NCBI GenBank assembly: GCA_018432765.1
Contig: JAHDSI010000080.1
Span: 1 to 34,050, forward strand
DNA from: Methanoregulaceae archaeon
Lineage (GTDB): Archaea > Halobacteriota > Methanomicrobia > Methanomicrobiales > Methanospirillaceae
DNA length: 34,050 nucleotides
Reading direction: 5' to 3'
The notes under the pieces are model-generated. The model ran no database searches. It had not been told where the DNA came from and saw only the letters and a list, made by a program, of their open reading frames with translations. Numbering within the stretch: the first letter of the stretch is position 1; every line of letters begins with the position of its first letter. This document shows positions 32,672 through 34,050 of the stretch, one piece after another. The position numbers and the translations under genes were made by a program.

Positions 32672-33709
32672 TTAGATGAGTTTGTAGAATGGGTGGCTCT
32701 CAGCAATGCACTGGACGCCAAGCTGTTGGGCTGCCTCAAGTACGGCGATGTCGGTATAGGCCTGCGCAGTGATCATGGCCTCTACATTCTCGATTGGCCC
32801 ATACATGATCAGGTCGGCACCGAGTGTGCTGGCGATCATGTTGCAGCCGATATCGGGTGCGGACCACGCTGCCTGGATGACACCGTCCATTCCGCCCTTG
32901 TAGTGGTGGAAGAGCTGGGCTGTGTACTTGTCCTTGCCCTTCAGGCCTTCTGCCAGTGCCGACGGGTTCTTCTTGGTACCCTTCCAGCGCTTGAGCCAGG
33001 TCCAGGAGACCGTCATGTTGTGGTACGCACCACCGGTGGGGTAGCCGTGGATGGCCTTGCAGGCCAGGATCTCACGGTATGCTCCACCGGAGCCGATTCC
33101 AAGGGGAGTAGCTGCGGTATCGAGGATCGGGCGTGTAATTCCTGCCTCTTCCGCAATCTGCAGCATTCCCTTCTCCTGCCCGGCAACACCACCCTCGACC
33201 AGGACCTTCTCCCTGCCGACCACTGATGGGTCACCGGGGTTGAAGGCCAGGACGATAGCTGCATTCACATCGCTGTTCTTGATGGCCTCGATGTTCTCAG
33301 GCGGAATTGACCCGTTAATCGAGTTGTAGATCGCACGGTCGGCAAGCCCGACTTCTGTCGTATACTTGCAGGCATGTGCGAGTGCTGCCGGAACTGATGA
33401 GTCCATCAAAAATGCGGTCTTGTTGTCGATACTGTCGAACCAGGTAAAGTAGCTCTCAAAGGCCTCGGGATATTCCGCGATAATCTGGATAAAGTGAGGA
33501 AGGCCGGTCAGGTCTGAAAGCTCCTGGCACCTGTTCCAGAGGGCCTCTGCTGTTTCTTTGTCTATCTTTCCGGTCTTGTCGTCAAGCACCACTTCATGCT
33601 TGTTGTAAAAGATAGAAGCGGCAAGTACTGTCGGGTATTCGCCTGGCTGTCCTCCGATCATGGTGCCGTTGAAATCCCAGACACTTTGCTCTTTTTCGAA
33701 TCTGAACAT
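32672..33709 (-). CDS. mtrH: tetrahydromethanopterin S-methyltransferase subunit H
   Basis: The protein has 345 residues. MtrH is the cytosolic subunit that moves the methyl group from methyl-H4MPT to the corrinoid of MtrA; the membrane Mtr complex then passes it to coenzyme M and exports sodium ions. FRFEKEQ...GGQPGEYPTV at the start, IYNSINGSIPPENIEAIKNS and the C-terminal ESHPFYKLI are typical. The family is usually near 310-320 residues, so some internal stretches are longer. GGAGGTG precedes the ATG, and the gene follows the preceding mtr gene by 17 bases. It is the last gene of the operon, with a T-run terminator. Confidence 0.96.
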   Translation of the reverse strand: MFRFEKEQSVWDFNGTMIGGQPGEYPTVLAASIFYNKHEVVLDDKTGKIDKETAEALWNRCQELSDLTGLPHFIQIIAEYPEAFESYFTWFDSIDNKTAFLMDSSVPAALAHACKYTTEVGLADRAIYNSINGSIPPENIEAIKNSDVNAAIVLAFNPGDPSVVGREKVLVEGGVAGQEKGMLQIAEEAGITRPILDTAATPLGIGSGGAYREILACKAIHGYPTGGAYHNMTVSWTWLKRWKGTKKNPSALAEGLKGKDKYTAQLFHHYKGGMDGVIQAAWSAPDIGCNMIASTLGADLIMYGPIENVEAMITAQAYTDIAVLEAAQQLGVQCIAESHPFYKLI

Positions 33710-33726
33710 ATGTTTTCACACCTCCA

Positions 33727-34050
33727 TTACATAATGACGTTTAACTTCGGGAGCAGCACAAGCAGCATGACAAATACTGTAAGTCCTGCTACAAGTCCAT
33801 AGAGGATACCAATATCCCGACCGATTTTCCTGCCCACGCGCTGGGCAATCTCTGCATCCGTAAACTCGATCTGGCTCTCAATCTTGTCCAGCCTCTTCTC
33901 GATCTCGAGAAACTGCGGGTTTACGCCTGCAGCTGCGACTTCGATACCGCCTTCGGCCTCCTTGACCTCGACGACCATTGGATCGGCTGCGAATGCGCCC
34001 GGGTCCTTGCCCGTGAGTTCATCGATCTTTGCCTTGATGGCGCCCATATC
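33727..34050 (-). CDS. mtrA: MtrA-MtrG fusion subunit of the methyltransferase complex (partial)
   Basis: The frame runs to the window edge without a stop. The part nearest the edge (MGAIKAKIDELTGKDPGAFA, then ADPMVVEV) matches the end of the corrinoid domain of MtrA, so the ATG at 34045-34047 is probably internal. After a short linker the protein continues as MtrG: FLEIEKRLDKIESQIEF, AEIAQRVGRKIGRDIGILYG and one membrane helix (LVAGLTVFVMLLVLL). MtrA normally ends in its own different membrane helix. If correct, MtrA and MtrG are one polypeptide here. mtrF is not between them. The alternative is an MtrG with an MtrA-like N-terminal extension; the edge prevents a decision. Confidence 0.7.
   Translation of the reverse strand, partial: DMGAIKAKIDELTGKDPGAFAADPMVVEVKEAEGGIEVAAAGVNPQFLEIEKRLDKIESQIEFTDAEIAQRVGRKIGRDIGILYGLVAGLTVFVMLLVLLPKLNVIM

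Overview
The window comes from a methanogenic euryarchaeon, most likely of the order Methanomicrobiales. It carries the methanogenesis genes mer, mtd and part of the mtr cluster, an NrpR-type nitrogen repressor, a Tfx-type regulator and a coenzyme F390 synthetase-like ligase. It also has the archaeal order of ribosomal protein genes with Rnp1, S4e, L32e and L19e, plus AT-rich archaeal TATA elements and GAGGTG-type ribosome binding sites. No bacterial or phage genes were seen. All family assignments come from reading motifs; no database search was run.

Layout. 1-1735: the end of an unknown gene, tRNA-Arg(UCG), an archaeal dUTPase-family gene and nrpR. 1808-3040 (-): a divergent tubulin/FtsZ-like gene. 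3500-6972: mer, a GalT-like nucleotidyltransferase, mtd (-) and, divergent from mtd, a Tfx-type regulator. 7030-7600: no protein gene, but a TATA element followed by about 450 bases unusually rich in nested inverted repeats, proposed here as a large structured RNA. 7608-21963: one long operon, L3 to L15, then secY, adkA, a DUF106 membrane protein and cmk. SUI1, L34e, L14e and cbf5, which often belong to this neighbourhood, are absent. 22150-22320: a second candidate small RNA. 22358-31757: accessory genes, namely a secreted 13-residue-repeat protein with a dockerin-like end, a GNAT plus DUF2156 pair, a radical SAM/SPASM enzyme, an AdoMet decarboxylase relative, an F390 synthetase-like ligase divergent from a double rubredoxin, and a UspA-UspA-GNAT fusion. 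31900-32600: a block of interspersed hairpin repeats without genes. 32672-34050 (-): mtrH and the end of what reads as an MtrA-MtrG fusion.

How the genes fit together. Mtd, Mer and Mtr catalyse three consecutive steps of the central C1 pathway (methenyl- to methylene- to methyl-tetrahydromethanopterin, then methyl transfer to coenzyme M). The ribosomal operon couples ribosome synthesis with membrane insertion (SecY, DUF106) and nucleotide kinases. The 26-31 kb stretch may be a stress or oxygen-response neighbourhood (F390 synthetase, rubredoxin, Usp), but that is inference. The most novel-looking items are the structured region before L3, the second small RNA candidate after cmk, the MtrA-MtrG fusion, the tandem-repeat dockerin protein and the composite hairpin repeats.
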